From Actinomycetota bacterium (lineage in GTDB: Bacteria > Actinomycetota > Thermoleophilia > Gaiellales > Gaiellaceae), in contig VAXY01000081.1 in the NCBI GenBank assembly GCA_005885085.1, positions 1-19,257 of the forward strand: a DNA stretch of 19,257 nucleotides. Reading direction: 5' to 3'. Each line of letters opens with the position of its first letter. The first letter of the stretch is position 1. The notes under the pieces are model-generated. The model saw nothing but the letters and a program-made list of their open reading frames with translations. It made no database searches and was not told where the DNA came from. A program made the translations under genes and the position numbers. Of the stretch, positions 1-6,188 are shown in pieces.

Positions 1-178
1 CGGCATCGCCGATGAACTTCTCGACCGTGCCGCCGTGCCGCTCGAGCACGAGCGACATCTCCTCGAAGAAGCGGGACATCACGCGGCGCAACGACTCCGG
101 GTCGAGCCGCTCACCGAGCGGCGTCGAATCCGCGACGTCCGCGAACAGGACGGTGACCGTGCGCCGACTGACGGCCAT
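1..178 (-). CDS. Class III adenylate/guanylate cyclase domain protein, N-terminal part (runs off left edge)
   Basis: The 59 visible residues are the start of a class III nucleotidyl cyclase (CHD) domain that would make a cyclic nucleotide from ATP or GTP. The first metal aspartate is D14 in LFADVADST. The second half of the site is K54 and D58 in EKFIGDA. The D14-D58 spacing of 44 and K54-D58 spacing of 4 match the classic family layout. The domain begins only a few residues after the start, so it is N-terminal; in Actinobacteria such proteins often continue into an AAA ATPase and TPR region, but that part lies outside the window. The ATG at 178 is preceded by TACACT with 6 nt between, suggesting a leaderless transcript. 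It is divergent from ffh. The domain is clear; the full protein architecture is unknown. Confidence 0.88.
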   Translation of the reverse strand, partial: MAVSRRTVTVLFADVADSTPLGERLDPESLRRVMSRFFEEMSLVLERHGGTVEKFIGDA

Positions 179-184
179 GTCCTG

Positions 185-190
185 AGTGTA
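185..190 (-). promoter_or_regulatory. -10 box TACACT, leaderless promoter of the cyclase gene
   Basis: Read on the minus strand, TACACT is followed by the 6 nt caggac and then ATG at 178. This puts the predicted transcription start at or next to the start codon. No clear -35 box was found 16-18 nt upstream. Confidence 0.5.
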
Positions 191-234
191 GGACTGGAGC
201 TCGAAAGCGCCTAGCCGAGCGCGTGTTTACGCAG

Positions 235-250
235 GGAGCGGAGCCGCTCC
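235..250. repeat. 7-bp inverted repeat in the divergent cyclase/ffh intergenic region
   Basis: GGAGCGG (235-241) and CCGCTCC (244-250) are perfect inverted arms separated by AG. The palindrome lies between the two divergent -10 boxes and could be an operator or a chance GC-rich palindrome. No regulator can be named from the sequence. Confidence 0.35.
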
Positions 251-285
251 GTCTGGTCGGCATACCAGTCGAGCCGCATGGCCCC

Positions 286-291
286 TACACT
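286..291 (+). promoter_or_regulatory. -10 box TACACT, leaderless promoter of ffh
   Basis: TACACT is followed by 8 nt (tggcggcc) and then the GTG at 300. The same hexamer serves the divergent gene. The placement supports GTG 300 over the TTG at 291, because the TTG overlaps the hexamer. Confidence 0.5.
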
Positions 292-299
292 TGGCGGCC

Positions 300-1679
300 G
301 TGTTCGACGCCCTCTCAGACCGGCTCCAGAGCGCCCTCGGCGACCTCCGTGGACGCGGCAAGCTCGACGAGGAGGCGATCTCGCGTGCGATGCGCGAGAT
401 CCGGCTCGCGCTGCTCGAGGCCGACGTCAACTTCGAGGTGGTCAAGGACTTCGTCGCGCAGGTGCGTGAGCGCGCGCTCGGTCAGGAGGTCCTGAAGAGC
501 ATCACGCCGGGCCAGCAGGTCGTGAAGGCCGTGCACGAGGAGCTGACGGAGCTGATGGGCGCAGGCAGCTCGAAGCTGGTCTTCACCGGGCGCCCGCCGA
601 CGGTGATCCTGCTCGCCGGCCTGCAGGGCTCCGGCAAGACCACCGCCGCGGCCAAGCTCGCACTGCTGCTGCGCAAGGAAGGAAGGACGCCGGCGCTCGT
701 CGCGGCGGACCTCCAGCGACCCGCCGCGATCGACCAGCTCGAGCAACTTGGCCGCCAGATCCAGGTGCCGGTGTACCGCGAGGACGGTTCCGATCCCGTC
801 CGCGTCGTGCGCAACGGCATCGAGCGGCTTGCCGCGGACGGTGCGGACACGGTCATCCTCGACACGGCGGGCCGCCTGCACGTGGACGAGGAGCTGATGG
901 AGGAGCTCGAGCGCGTTCGAGACGCGTCGAAGCCGGCCAACGTGTTGCTCGTGCTCGACGCGATGACCGGCCAGGAAGCCGTCAACGTCGCGCTCGCCTT
1001 CCAGGAGCGCGTCGCCTTCGACGGCGTGGTCTTGACGAAGCTCGACGGCGACGCGCGCGGCGGTGCCGCGCTCTCGGTCAAGGCCGTCACCGGCCGGCCG
1101 ATCAAGCTCATCTCTGTCGGCGAGAAGGTCGACCAGCTCGAGTACTTCCACCCCGATCGGATGGCTTCGCGCATCCTCGGCATGGGCGACGTCCTGACGC
1201 TGATCGAACGCGCCGAGCAGGCCGTCGAGGAGGACGAGCAGAAGGAGCTCGAGGCCCGCATGCTCAAGGGGCAGTTCAGCTTCGACGACTTTCTCAAGAG
1301 TTACCGGATGATCCGGCGCATGGGCTCGATCGGCGGTTTGGTGAAGTTGATCCCGGGCCTCGGCAAGCAGCTCGAGGGGCTCGACGACATCGACGAGAAG
1401 CAGTTCGCGCGCGTCGAGGCGATCATCCTCTCGATGACGCCCGAGGAGCGCTCGCTGCCGAAGGTGATCGACGGGTCGCGCCGTCAGCGCATCGCGGGTG
1501 GCTCCGGCACCAGCGTCGAAGAGGTCAACCGCCTGCTCGAAGGACGCAAGGAGATGGAAAAGCTGATGAAGGGCATCAGCAGAGGGAAGCTCCCCGAGCT
1601 GCCCGGCGCCCCGAAGCAGCCGCAACGCAAGGCGACGAAGTCCAACAAACGCAAGAAGCGATCGAAGACACGGAGGTAG
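300..1679 (+). CDS. ffh: Signal recognition particle protein Ffh (SRP54)
   Basis: This is the GTPase of the signal recognition particle. It binds signal peptides on nascent chains with 4.5S/6S-type RNA and docks on FtsY at the membrane. With the GTG start the protein is 459 residues, usual for the family, and begins MFDALSDRL as Ffh proteins do. The N domain covers about 1-90. In the G domain GLQGSGKT lies at 107-114, DTAGR at 188-192 and TKLDGD at 246-251. The methionine-bearing M domain starts near 325 with FSFDDFLKSY and contains RRMGSIGGL. The C-terminal tail is strongly basic, as expected for RNA contact. A TTG at 291 would add three residues and is less likely. It heads the operon with rpsP, khpA and trmD. 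Confidence 0.97.
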   Translation: MFDALSDRLQSALGDLRGRGKLDEEAISRAMREIRLALLEADVNFEVVKDFVAQVRERALGQEVLKSITPGQQVVKAVHEELTELMGAGSSKLVFTGRPPTVILLAGLQGSGKTTAAAKLALLLRKEGRTPALVAADLQRPAAIDQLEQLGRQIQVPVYREDGSDPVRVVRNGIERLAADGADTVILDTAGRLHVDEELMEELERVRDASKPANVLLVLDAMTGQEAVNVALAFQERVAFDGVVLTKLDGDARGGAALSVKAVTGRPIKLISVGEKVDQLEYFHPDRMASRILGMGDVLTLIERAEQAVEEDEQKELEARMLKGQFSFDDFLKSYRMIRRMGSIGGLVKLIPGLGKQLEGLDDIDEKQFARVEAIILSMTPEERSLPKVIDGSRRQRIAGGSGTSVEEVNRLLEGRKEMEKLMKGISRGKLPELPGAPKQPQRKATKSNKRKKRSKTRR

Positions 1680-1683
1680 TGAT

Positions 1684-1929
1684 TTGGCTGTACGGATGAG
1701 GTTGACGCGCGTCGGGTCGAAAAAGAACCCGGTGTACCGCGTCGTCGTGGCCGACTCGCGCTCACCGCGCGATGGCAAGTTCATCGAGATCGTGGGCCGT
1801 TACAACCCGCAGCACGATCCTTCGCTGATCGAGTTCGACGAGGAGAAGGTGAAGGACTGGCTCGGCAAGGGCGCACTGCCGTCGGAGGCGGTGCGAAAGC
1901 TCCTGAAGGCCAAGAACCTCTCTGCCTGA
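1684..1929 (+). CDS. rpsP: 30S ribosomal protein S16
   Basis: Small-subunit protein bS16, which binds 16S rRNA early in 30S assembly. The 81-residue protein starts MAVRMRLTRVGSKKNP and contains the family signatures YRVVVADSRSPRDGKFIE and VGRYNP. The start is TTG at 1684, fixed by the conserved N-terminus and by the ribosome binding site GGAGGT at 1672-1677, which overlaps the ffh stop codon and sits 6 nt before the TTG. The stop codon shares one base with the start of khpA. The order ffh-rpsP-khpA-rimM-trmD is a classic Gram-positive arrangement. Confidence 0.97.
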   Translation: MAVRMRLTRVGSKKNPVYRVVVADSRSPRDGKFIEIVGRYNPQHDPSLIEFDEEKVKDWLGKGALPSEAVRKLLKAKNLSA

Positions 1930-2159
1930 TGGCCGAGCTGCTCGAGTACCTCGCGCGCAGGCTCGTCGACGAGCCGGACGCGGTGCGCGTCGAGCGCGTC
2001 GACGAGGAGGACACCGTCGTCCTGCGCCTGCACGTCGCGGAGAACGACCTCGGCAAGGTGATCGGCCGCCAAGGCAGGATTGCGCGTGCGCTGCGGACGA
2101 TCGTGCGCGCGGGCAGCGCGCGTGAGCGCCGGCGCGTGCAGCTCGAGATCGTCGACTAA
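1929..2159 (+). CDS. khpA: KH-domain RNA-binding protein KhpA
   Basis: Small single-KH-domain RNA-binding protein of 76 residues. KhpA, often paired with KhpB/Jag, binds many RNAs and affects cell division and envelope growth in Firmicutes. The KH signature is GKVIGRQGRIARALRTI near residues 42-58, including the GxxG loop GRQG. The ATG overlaps the rpsP stop codon by one base, so translation is probably coupled; no separate ribosome binding site is visible. Its place between rpsP and rimM is characteristic of the family. Confidence 0.93.
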   Translation: MAELLEYLARRLVDEPDAVRVERVDEEDTVVLRLHVAENDLGKVIGRQGRIARALRTIVRAGSARERRRVQLEIVD

Positions 2160-2162
2160 CAG

Positions 2163-2885
2163 TTGCGCGTCGCGGCGCTCTACGACGTGCACGGCAACCT
2201 ACCGGCGCTCGAGGCGGTGCTGGCGGAACTCGACGCCGACCTGATCCTCGTCGGCGGCGACTTCGTCGCCGGGCCGTGGCCGTCGGAGACCCTGGAGCGG
2301 CTGCGCGGCCTCGGTGACCGTGCCCGCTTCATCCGTGGCAACGCGGACCGCGAGCTGACGGAACTACAGGGGTCTGAGCCCGGCAGGGGTCAGACCCCAG
2401 CCGTCGGTACCGGGCCAAAAGAGGCGCTGGCTTGGGTCCGCGACCAGCTGGCGGCGGAAGAAGTCGAGTTCCTCCGCGCGCTGCCTTTGACCGAGACGAT
2501 CGACGTCGAGGGGACCGGGCGCGTCCTGTTCTGCCACGCGACGCCGCGCAGCGACGACGAGCTGCTGACCAGCGTCAGCCCGGACGAGCGGTGGCAGCGT
2601 GCGCTCGACGGTGTCGAGTCGGACGTTGTCGTCTGCGGGCACACGCACATGCAGTTCGACCGGCGCATCGCCGGCACCCGGCTCGTCAACGCCGGCAGCG
2701 TCGGCATGCCCTACGAACACGGCCCGGGTGCGTACTGGGTCCTGCTCGGGCCGGAGGTCGACTTCCGCCGCAGCGCCTACGAGGCCGGCGACATCGCGGG
2801 CAGCGGCTTCCCCGACGAATGGCCGGAGCTCGGGCCCGAGGAGGCCACGGAGCTTTTCGAGCGCATCTCGCGTGAGCGCGCCTGA
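2163..2885 (+). CDS. Metallophosphoesterase, calcineurin-like (YfcE/MJ0936-type)
   Basis: Predicted two-metal phosphodiesterase or phosphatase of 240 residues; the substrate cannot be told from sequence. The metal ligand motifs are present in order: D8-x-H10 in YDVHGN, GGD at 31-33, GN at 59-60, H125 in CHAT, and GHTH at 159-162. The start is TTG at 2163, 3 nt after khpA, with no strong ribosome binding site. It is an extra gene inside the usual khpA-rimM interval and overlaps rimM by 14 bp, so it is co-transcribed. Residues 69-79 are encoded by a palindromic repeat that looks like an in-frame insertion into a surface loop after the GN motif. The family is secure; the function is open. Confidence 0.88.
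   Translation: MRVAALYDVHGNLPALEAVLAELDADLILVGGDFVAGPWPSETLERLRGLGDRARFIRGNADRELTELQGSEPGRGQTPAVGTGPKEALAWVRDQLAAEEVEFLRALPLTETIDVEGTGRVLFCHATPRSDDELLTSVSPDERWQRALDGVESDVVVCGHTHMQFDRRIAGTRLVNAGSVGMPYEHGPGAYWVLLGPEVDFRRSAYEAGDIAGSGFPDEWPELGPEEATELFERISRERA
2369..2398. repeat. Palindromic repeat inside the phosphoesterase gene
   Basis: The arms GGGGTCTGA (2369-2377) and TCAGACCCC (2390-2398) are perfectly complementary with a 12-nt centre. The right half GGGGTCAGACCCC (2386-2398) is itself nearly palindromic. The unit stays in frame and encodes a Gly/Pro-rich stretch in a predicted loop. It resembles a small dispersed palindromic element, but only one copy lies in this window. Confidence 0.6.
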
Positions 2886-3342
2886 GCTCGTCGTCGTCGG
2901 CCGCGTCGGCAAGTCCCACGGCCTCGACGGCTCGTTCGTCGTCGAGCGCGCCAGCGAGACGCGCGAGCTGTTCGCCGTCGGGGCGAAGCTGTTCGTCGAG
3001 GGCGCCGAGGCAACCGTCGTGGGTTCCAGGCAGGCGCGTGGCCGGCCGGTGATCCGGTTGGATCGGCGCGTCGCGCGGGGCGCGACATTCCAGGTCCAGC
3101 GCGAGGCGCTCGCGCCGACCGCGGACGGCGAGTACTACGTCTTCGAGCTCGTCGGCCTGCGCGTGGAGGAAGAGGGCGGCCGCGAGCTCGGTCGCGTCGC
3201 GGACGTCGCGTCCGGCGTCGCGAACGATGTGCTCGAGCTCGATTCGGGTCTGGCGCTGCCGATGGTCGAGGAGTGCGTGCTCGCGGTCGATGTAGAAGAC
3301 GGACGCATCCTGATCGCGCCCGGTTTCGCAGACCCCGGCTAA
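2872..3342 (+). CDS. rimM: Ribosome maturation factor RimM
   Basis: 16S rRNA processing factor that binds S19 and helps mature the 30S head. The protein has 156 residues, slightly short for the family (about 165-175). The N-terminal RimM barrel starts with VVVGRVGKSHGLDGSF, and the C-terminal PRC-barrel begins around YYVFELVGL with GRVADV following. The GTG at 2872 was chosen because the family motif begins a few residues later; the frame is open much further upstream but only as a shadow of the phosphoesterase gene. It overlaps that gene by 14 bp and lies 18 bp before trmD, its usual partner. Confidence 0.94.
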   Translation: MSAPELVVVGRVGKSHGLDGSFVVERASETRELFAVGAKLFVEGAEATVVGSRQARGRPVIRLDRRVARGATFQVQREALAPTADGEYYVFELVGLRVEEEGGRELGRVADVASGVANDVLELDSGLALPMVEECVLAVDVEDGRILIAPGFADPG

Positions 3343-3360
3343 CCTGACTCCCCTCGCCCT

Positions 3361-4017
3361 GTGCAGCTCGACGTCTTCACCCTCGTTCCGCATGCGTTCG
3401 CGTGGCTCACCGAGCAGCGTCCCGTCGCCGCGGTCCTCGGCACCGAGCTCGACCTGCGGCTCTTTTCCTACCGCGACATGACGCCGCTGCGTGCGGGACA
3501 GGTCGATGACGAGCCGTACGGAGGCGGTGCCGGAATGGTCCTGCGGGTGGACGTCGCCGCCGCGGCGCTCGATGCCGTGTACGGGGGCGTTCCCGATCAC
3601 CGTGTGATTGCGCTCACACCGCAAGGGCGCCAGCTGACACAGGACGTCGTCGAGGAGCTCGCCGCCGAGGAGACGCTCACGCTCCTGTCGGCCCGGTTCG
3701 AGGGGTTCGACGAGCGCGTCGTGCAGCATCTCGCGTCGGACGCGATCTCGATCGGCCCCTATGTCCTCTCCAACGGCGACCTGCCGGCCATGGTGCTGGT
3801 CGACGCGATCGCCCGCCGCCTCCCGGGCGCGATCAGGGAGGAGTCCGGCACGGTCGAGAGCTTCTCCGCCGAGCTCGAGGGTGGCCTCGAATATCCGCAC
3901 TACACGCGTCCGGCTGAATTTCGCGGCTGGCACGTGCCGGACGTTCTGCTTTCAGGCGACCACGGGAAGATCGAGGACTGGCGACGCGAACAGAGCCGGC
4001 GGCGGACGGTCACGTGA
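3361..4017 (+). CDS. trmD: tRNA (guanine-N1)-methyltransferase TrmD
   Basis: SPOUT-class enzyme that methylates G37 of tRNAs using S-adenosylmethionine and so prevents +1 frameshifting. The 218-residue protein starts with GTG at 3361 and reads MQLDVFTLVP. Family motifs are EPYGGGAGMVLR at 51-62, the knot region YVLSNGDLPAMVLVDA at about 137-152, GLEYPHYTRP, and LLSGDHGKIEDWR near the C-terminus. It is a little shorter than the E. coli enzyme (255), mostly at the C-terminal end. Its stop overlaps the next start in a GTGA 4-bp overlap, implying translational coupling to lepB. Confidence 0.96.
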   Translation: MQLDVFTLVPHAFAWLTEQRPVAAVLGTELDLRLFSYRDMTPLRAGQVDDEPYGGGAGMVLRVDVAAAALDAVYGGVPDHRVIALTPQGRQLTQDVVEELAAEETLTLLSARFEGFDERVVQHLASDAISIGPYVLSNGDLPAMVLVDAIARRLPGAIREESGTVESFSAELEGGLEYPHYTRPAEFRGWHVPDVLLSGDHGKIEDWRREQSRRRTVT

Positions 4018-4856
4018 CGAACCACTACGAGGTCCTGGGCGTGCGCACGGGCGCGTCGCCGCAGGAGATCGAGGCCGCGTACCGGCGGGCCGCGCTCGAG
4101 CGCGGCTACCAGGACGGAGCGTGGCGCGAGCTGCGTGACGCCTACGAGGTCCTGCGCGACCCGGAGCAGCGCGCGCGCTACGACCTCGGCCTCGACGGGG
4201 CGGGCCCGGCCGCGGAGGCGAAGAAGTCGCACAACCCGATCGACCGGCTGTTCCCGAACCTGCCGCACGGCTGGCGTGTGGCGCTCGACTGGGTCGTCAC
4301 GATCGCCGGCGCGGTCGCGATCGTGCTCGCGATCAAGGCGTGGGTCGTCAACCCGTACCGGATTCCGACCTCGTCGATGGAGCCGACGTTGCACTGTGCG
4401 GCACCGTCGGAGGGTTGTGAGGCCCGCACGTCCGATCGGGTGCTCGCTTGTCGCTTCTGCTACCCCCTGCACCCGCCGCATCGCCGCGACATCGTCGTCT
4501 TCAACACGCCGAAGCTCGCGAAACAGGCGTGTGGCTCGCAGGGCACCTTCGTGAAGCGCCTGATCGGCTTGCCCGGCGACGTCTGGGAGGAACGGGCCGG
4601 CTACGTGTACATCGACGGGAAGAAGCTCGACGAGCCGTACATCCGGCCTGGACGCCGTGATGACAGAACGCTCGGTTTGTCGGACATCCCGCCGCGGAAC
4701 ACGTACACGCGCATCCCGAAGGACTACTACCTGATGATGGGCGACAACCGGAAGTCCTCGTGCGACTCGCGCGTCTGGGGCCTCGTTCCGAAGCAGAACC
4801 TGATCGGCAAGGTCTTCGCCACGTACTGGCCGCCTAGCCGGATTTCGTTGCACTAG
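4014..4856 (+). CDS. lepB: Signal peptidase I with N-terminal degenerate J-like domain
   Basis: Membrane serine protease that removes signal peptides from exported proteins, with an unusual front end. Residues 3-58 look like a DnaJ J-domain (HYEVLGV, then EIEAAYRRAA, then AYEVLRDPEQRARYD), but the HPD tripeptide and its loop are missing. The membrane anchor is about 93-112. Catalytic motifs follow: SSMEPT with nucleophile S121, FVKRLIGLPGD with general base K181, and GDNRKSSCDSR at 243-253. Cysteines 128, 135, 146 and 149 cluster in an insert after the serine motif, with C173 and C250 further on. Start GTG 4014 overlaps the trmD stop by 4 bp. The peptidase call is firm; a role for the J-like part is inference, and its location would be cytoplasmic given the usual topology. 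Confidence 0.93.
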   Translation: MTNHYEVLGVRTGASPQEIEAAYRRAALERGYQDGAWRELRDAYEVLRDPEQRARYDLGLDGAGPAAEAKKSHNPIDRLFPNLPHGWRVALDWVVTIAGAVAIVLAIKAWVVNPYRIPTSSMEPTLHCAAPSEGCEARTSDRVLACRFCYPLHPPHRRDIVVFNTPKLAKQACGSQGTFVKRLIGLPGDVWEERAGYVYIDGKKLDEPYIRPGRRDDRTLGLSDIPPRNTYTRIPKDYYLMMGDNRKSSCDSRVWGLVPKQNLIGKVFATYWPPSRISLH

Positions 4857-4877
4857 CCGCTTCGCGGCTAGTGCAAC
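4847..4877. terminator. Strong hairpin overlapping the lepB stop codon
   Basis: The arms GTTGCACTAGCCGC (4847-4860) and GCGGCTAGTGCAAC (4864-4877) form a perfect 14-bp stem with a 3-nt loop TTC. The lepB stop TAG (4854-4856) lies inside the left arm. No T-run follows, so this is either a non-canonical terminator, as is common in GC-rich actinobacteria, or an mRNA 3'-end stabiliser for the ffh-lepB transcript. Confidence 0.6.
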
Positions 4878-4898
4878 AGGGGTACGCCGCTTCGCGTT

Positions 4899-4943
4899 CT
4901 CCGCGGAGCGGCCAACGTCGGTCGTTCGAAAGCGCAGCTTTCG
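4899..4943. repeat. Two further small palindromes before rplS
   Basis: CTCCGCGGAG (4899-4908) is a perfect 10-bp palindrome. CGAAAGC (4927-4933) and GCTTTCG (4937-4943) are 7-bp inverted arms around GCA. Together with the upstream hairpin they make the lepB-rplS gap highly structured. Their role is unknown. Confidence 0.35.
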
Positions 4944-4956
4944 CACGAATCTTCGC

Positions 4957-4962
4957 TAGCAT
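4957..4962 (+). promoter_or_regulatory. Candidate -10 box TAGCAT for rplS
   Basis: TAGCAT fits TANNNT and lies 31 nt before the rplS ATG, leaving a short 5' leader that contains the ribosome binding site GGAGGG at 4977-4982. Unlike most promoters in this window it would give a leadered transcript. No clear -35 box was found. Confidence 0.35.
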
Positions 4963-4993
4963 TCCGCGGCCGGTCCGGAGGGCCGTTTCCCCT

Positions 4994-5440
4994 ATGAGCA
5001 AGGTGATCGAGTCAATCGAGCGCGCCCAGGTGCGCGAGGACATCCCGCAGTTCAAGGCGGGGGACACCGTCCGCGTGCACTTCAAGGTGATCGAGGGCCA
5101 GCGGGCCAGGATCCAGGTATTCGAAGGCATCGTCCTCAAGCGCCAGGGCGCTGGGGCCCGGGAGACCTTCACGGTGCGGAAGCAGTCCTTCGGCGTCGGG
5201 GTCGAGCGGACGTTCCCGCTGCATTCACCGAAGATCGAGCGCATCGAGGTTGCTGCGATCGGCGACGTGAACCGCGCGAAGCTCTATTACCTGCGCGGCA
5301 AGGTGGGTCGAAAGGCCCGCGTGCGGGAGCTGCGCCAGGACGGCGCGCGCGGGGCGCGTGCGGCCGCGCAGCAAGAAGCCGCTCCGAGCGAGGTTTCCGA
5401 GCCGGAGGCCCCGGAAGCCTCCGAAGAGGCGGCCGAGTAG
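4994..5440 (+). CDS. rplS: 50S ribosomal protein L19
   Basis: Large-subunit protein bL19, located at the 30S-50S interface. The 148-residue protein begins MSKVIESIERAQVRED and carries the family stretches FKAGDTVRVHFKVIEG, IQVFEGIVLKRQG and SFGVGVERTFPLHSP. The ATG at 4994 was chosen from the conserved start and from GGAGGG at 4977-4982, 11 nt upstream. The C-terminal 30 or so residues, after the conserved core, form an Ala/Glu/Pro-rich acidic tail, which makes the protein longer than the usual 115-120 residues. It is separated from lepB by hairpins and probably has its own promoter. Confidence 0.96.
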   Translation: MSKVIESIERAQVREDIPQFKAGDTVRVHFKVIEGQRARIQVFEGIVLKRQGAGARETFTVRKQSFGVGVERTFPLHSPKIERIEVAAIGDVNRAKLYYLRGKVGRKARVRELRQDGARGARAAAQQEAAPSEVSEPEAPEASEEAAE

Positions 5441-5445
5441 CGAGC

Positions 5446-5451
5446 TATCCT
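5446..5451 (+). promoter_or_regulatory. -10 box TATCCT, leaderless promoter of rnhB
   Basis: TATCCT is followed by 8 nt (cggcggcc) and GTG at 5460. The segment ggcggccGTG is identical to the one before ffh, supporting the same promoter-to-start geometry at both genes. Confidence 0.45.
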
Positions 5452-5459
5452 CGGCGGCC

Positions 5460-6143
5460 GTGGCGCTCAGTTCCGGCCAGAGACTTCTGAGGTTCGACCG
5501 CAAGCTGGGCGCTCGCCTGGTCGCCGGCACGGACGAGGCCGGCCGCGGCTCGCTCGCCGGCCCACTCGTCGTCGCCGGCGTGCTGCTCGATTATGGCTGC
5601 CTCCGCGACCACAAGGTGCGGCCGCTCGGGCTCCTGAACGATTCGAAGCAGTGCTCACCAGAGCGTCGCGAAGACCTCTTCCGAGCCGTACTCGGGTGCG
5701 CGGAACAGGTTGTCGTCCGCGTGATCCCGCACGGGCAGATCGATCGCAACGGGTTACATCGCTCGAATCTCGCGGCGATGCGGGAGATCCTGCACGCCTT
5801 GTCCCCGCCGGCTGAGGCATGCCTCGTCGACGGCTTCCGGCTCGGCCCGACCGCGCCCGAACATCGCGCCGTCGTGGACGGTGACGAGAAGAGCGCCGCC
5901 ATCGCGGCCGCGTCGATCGTCGCGAAGGTCACACGCGACCGGCTGATGCGCCGAATGGACGCCCTCTTCCCACACTACGGCTTTTCGTCGCACGTCGGCT
6001 ACATCACGCCTGGCCACTCGAAGATCGTCCGCGAGCGCGGGCCGTCCCGCATCCACCGCCGCTCGTTCCAGGCGCTCTGCTACCTCCCGTTCAGATCCGC
6101 GGACTCCTTCCACGCCGAAGAAGCGACGCTCGCGACAGGCTAG
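5460..6143 (+). CDS. rnhB: Ribonuclease HII
   Basis: Endonuclease that cuts the RNA strand of RNA:DNA hybrids and removes single ribonucleotides from DNA. The 227-residue protein shows the type 2 RNase H motifs: GTDEAGRGSLAGP at 23-35 with catalytic D25 and E26, LNDSKQ at 59-64, D124 in CLVDGF, and GDEKSAAIAAASIVAKVTRD at 141-160, then the C-terminal YGFSSHVGY and RIHRRSF. The start GTG 5460 is the first plausible start after rplS; upstream extension would read through the rplS tail in another frame. It lies 19 nt after rplS, and in many genomes rplS-rnhB-yraN are adjacent, whereas here yraN is displaced by about 3.2 kb. Confidence 0.95.
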   Translation: MALSSGQRLLRFDRKLGARLVAGTDEAGRGSLAGPLVVAGVLLDYGCLRDHKVRPLGLLNDSKQCSPERREDLFRAVLGCAEQVVVRVIPHGQIDRNGLHRSNLAAMREILHALSPPAEACLVDGFRLGPTAPEHRAVVDGDEKSAAIAAASIVAKVTRDRLMRRMDALFPHYGFSSHVGYITPGHSKIVRERGPSRIHRRSFQALCYLPFRSADSFHAEEATLATG

Positions 6144-6147
6144 GAAA

Positions 6148-6179
6148 CGGAGAGGGCGCGGCCTGCCGCGCCCCCTCCG
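6148..6179. terminator. Bidirectional hairpin terminator between rnhB and the convergent gene
   Basis: The left arm CGGAGAGGGCGCGG (6148-6161) pairs with CCGCGCCCCCTCCG (6166-6179) around a CCTG loop, giving 8 bp, one A-C mismatch and 5 bp. It sits in the 45-nt gap between two converging genes, the expected place for a shared terminator. No T-run follows. Confidence 0.7.
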
Positions 6180-6188
6180 CTGCGGTCG

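Noticed and set aside
291..299. TTG at 291 as the ffh start
   Set aside because: It overlaps the TACACT box and adds MAA before the conserved MFDALSDRL start; GTG 300 fits better.
315..1784. Long open frame antisense to ffh
   Set aside because: It mirrors ffh codons in a GC-rich genome and has no recognisable domain; the same applies to the antisense frame at 13778-16291.
2599..2871. Upstream extension of the rimM frame by 91 codons
   Set aside because: The extra codons translate to an Arg/Ser/Thr/Pro-rich sequence overlapping the phosphoesterase gene in another frame; RimM homology begins right after GTG 2872.
4871..4993. Longer rplS start in the hairpin region
   Set aside because: The added residues are not ribosomal-protein-like and would cross palindromes; the conserved MSKVIESIE start with an upstream GGAGGG is at 4994.
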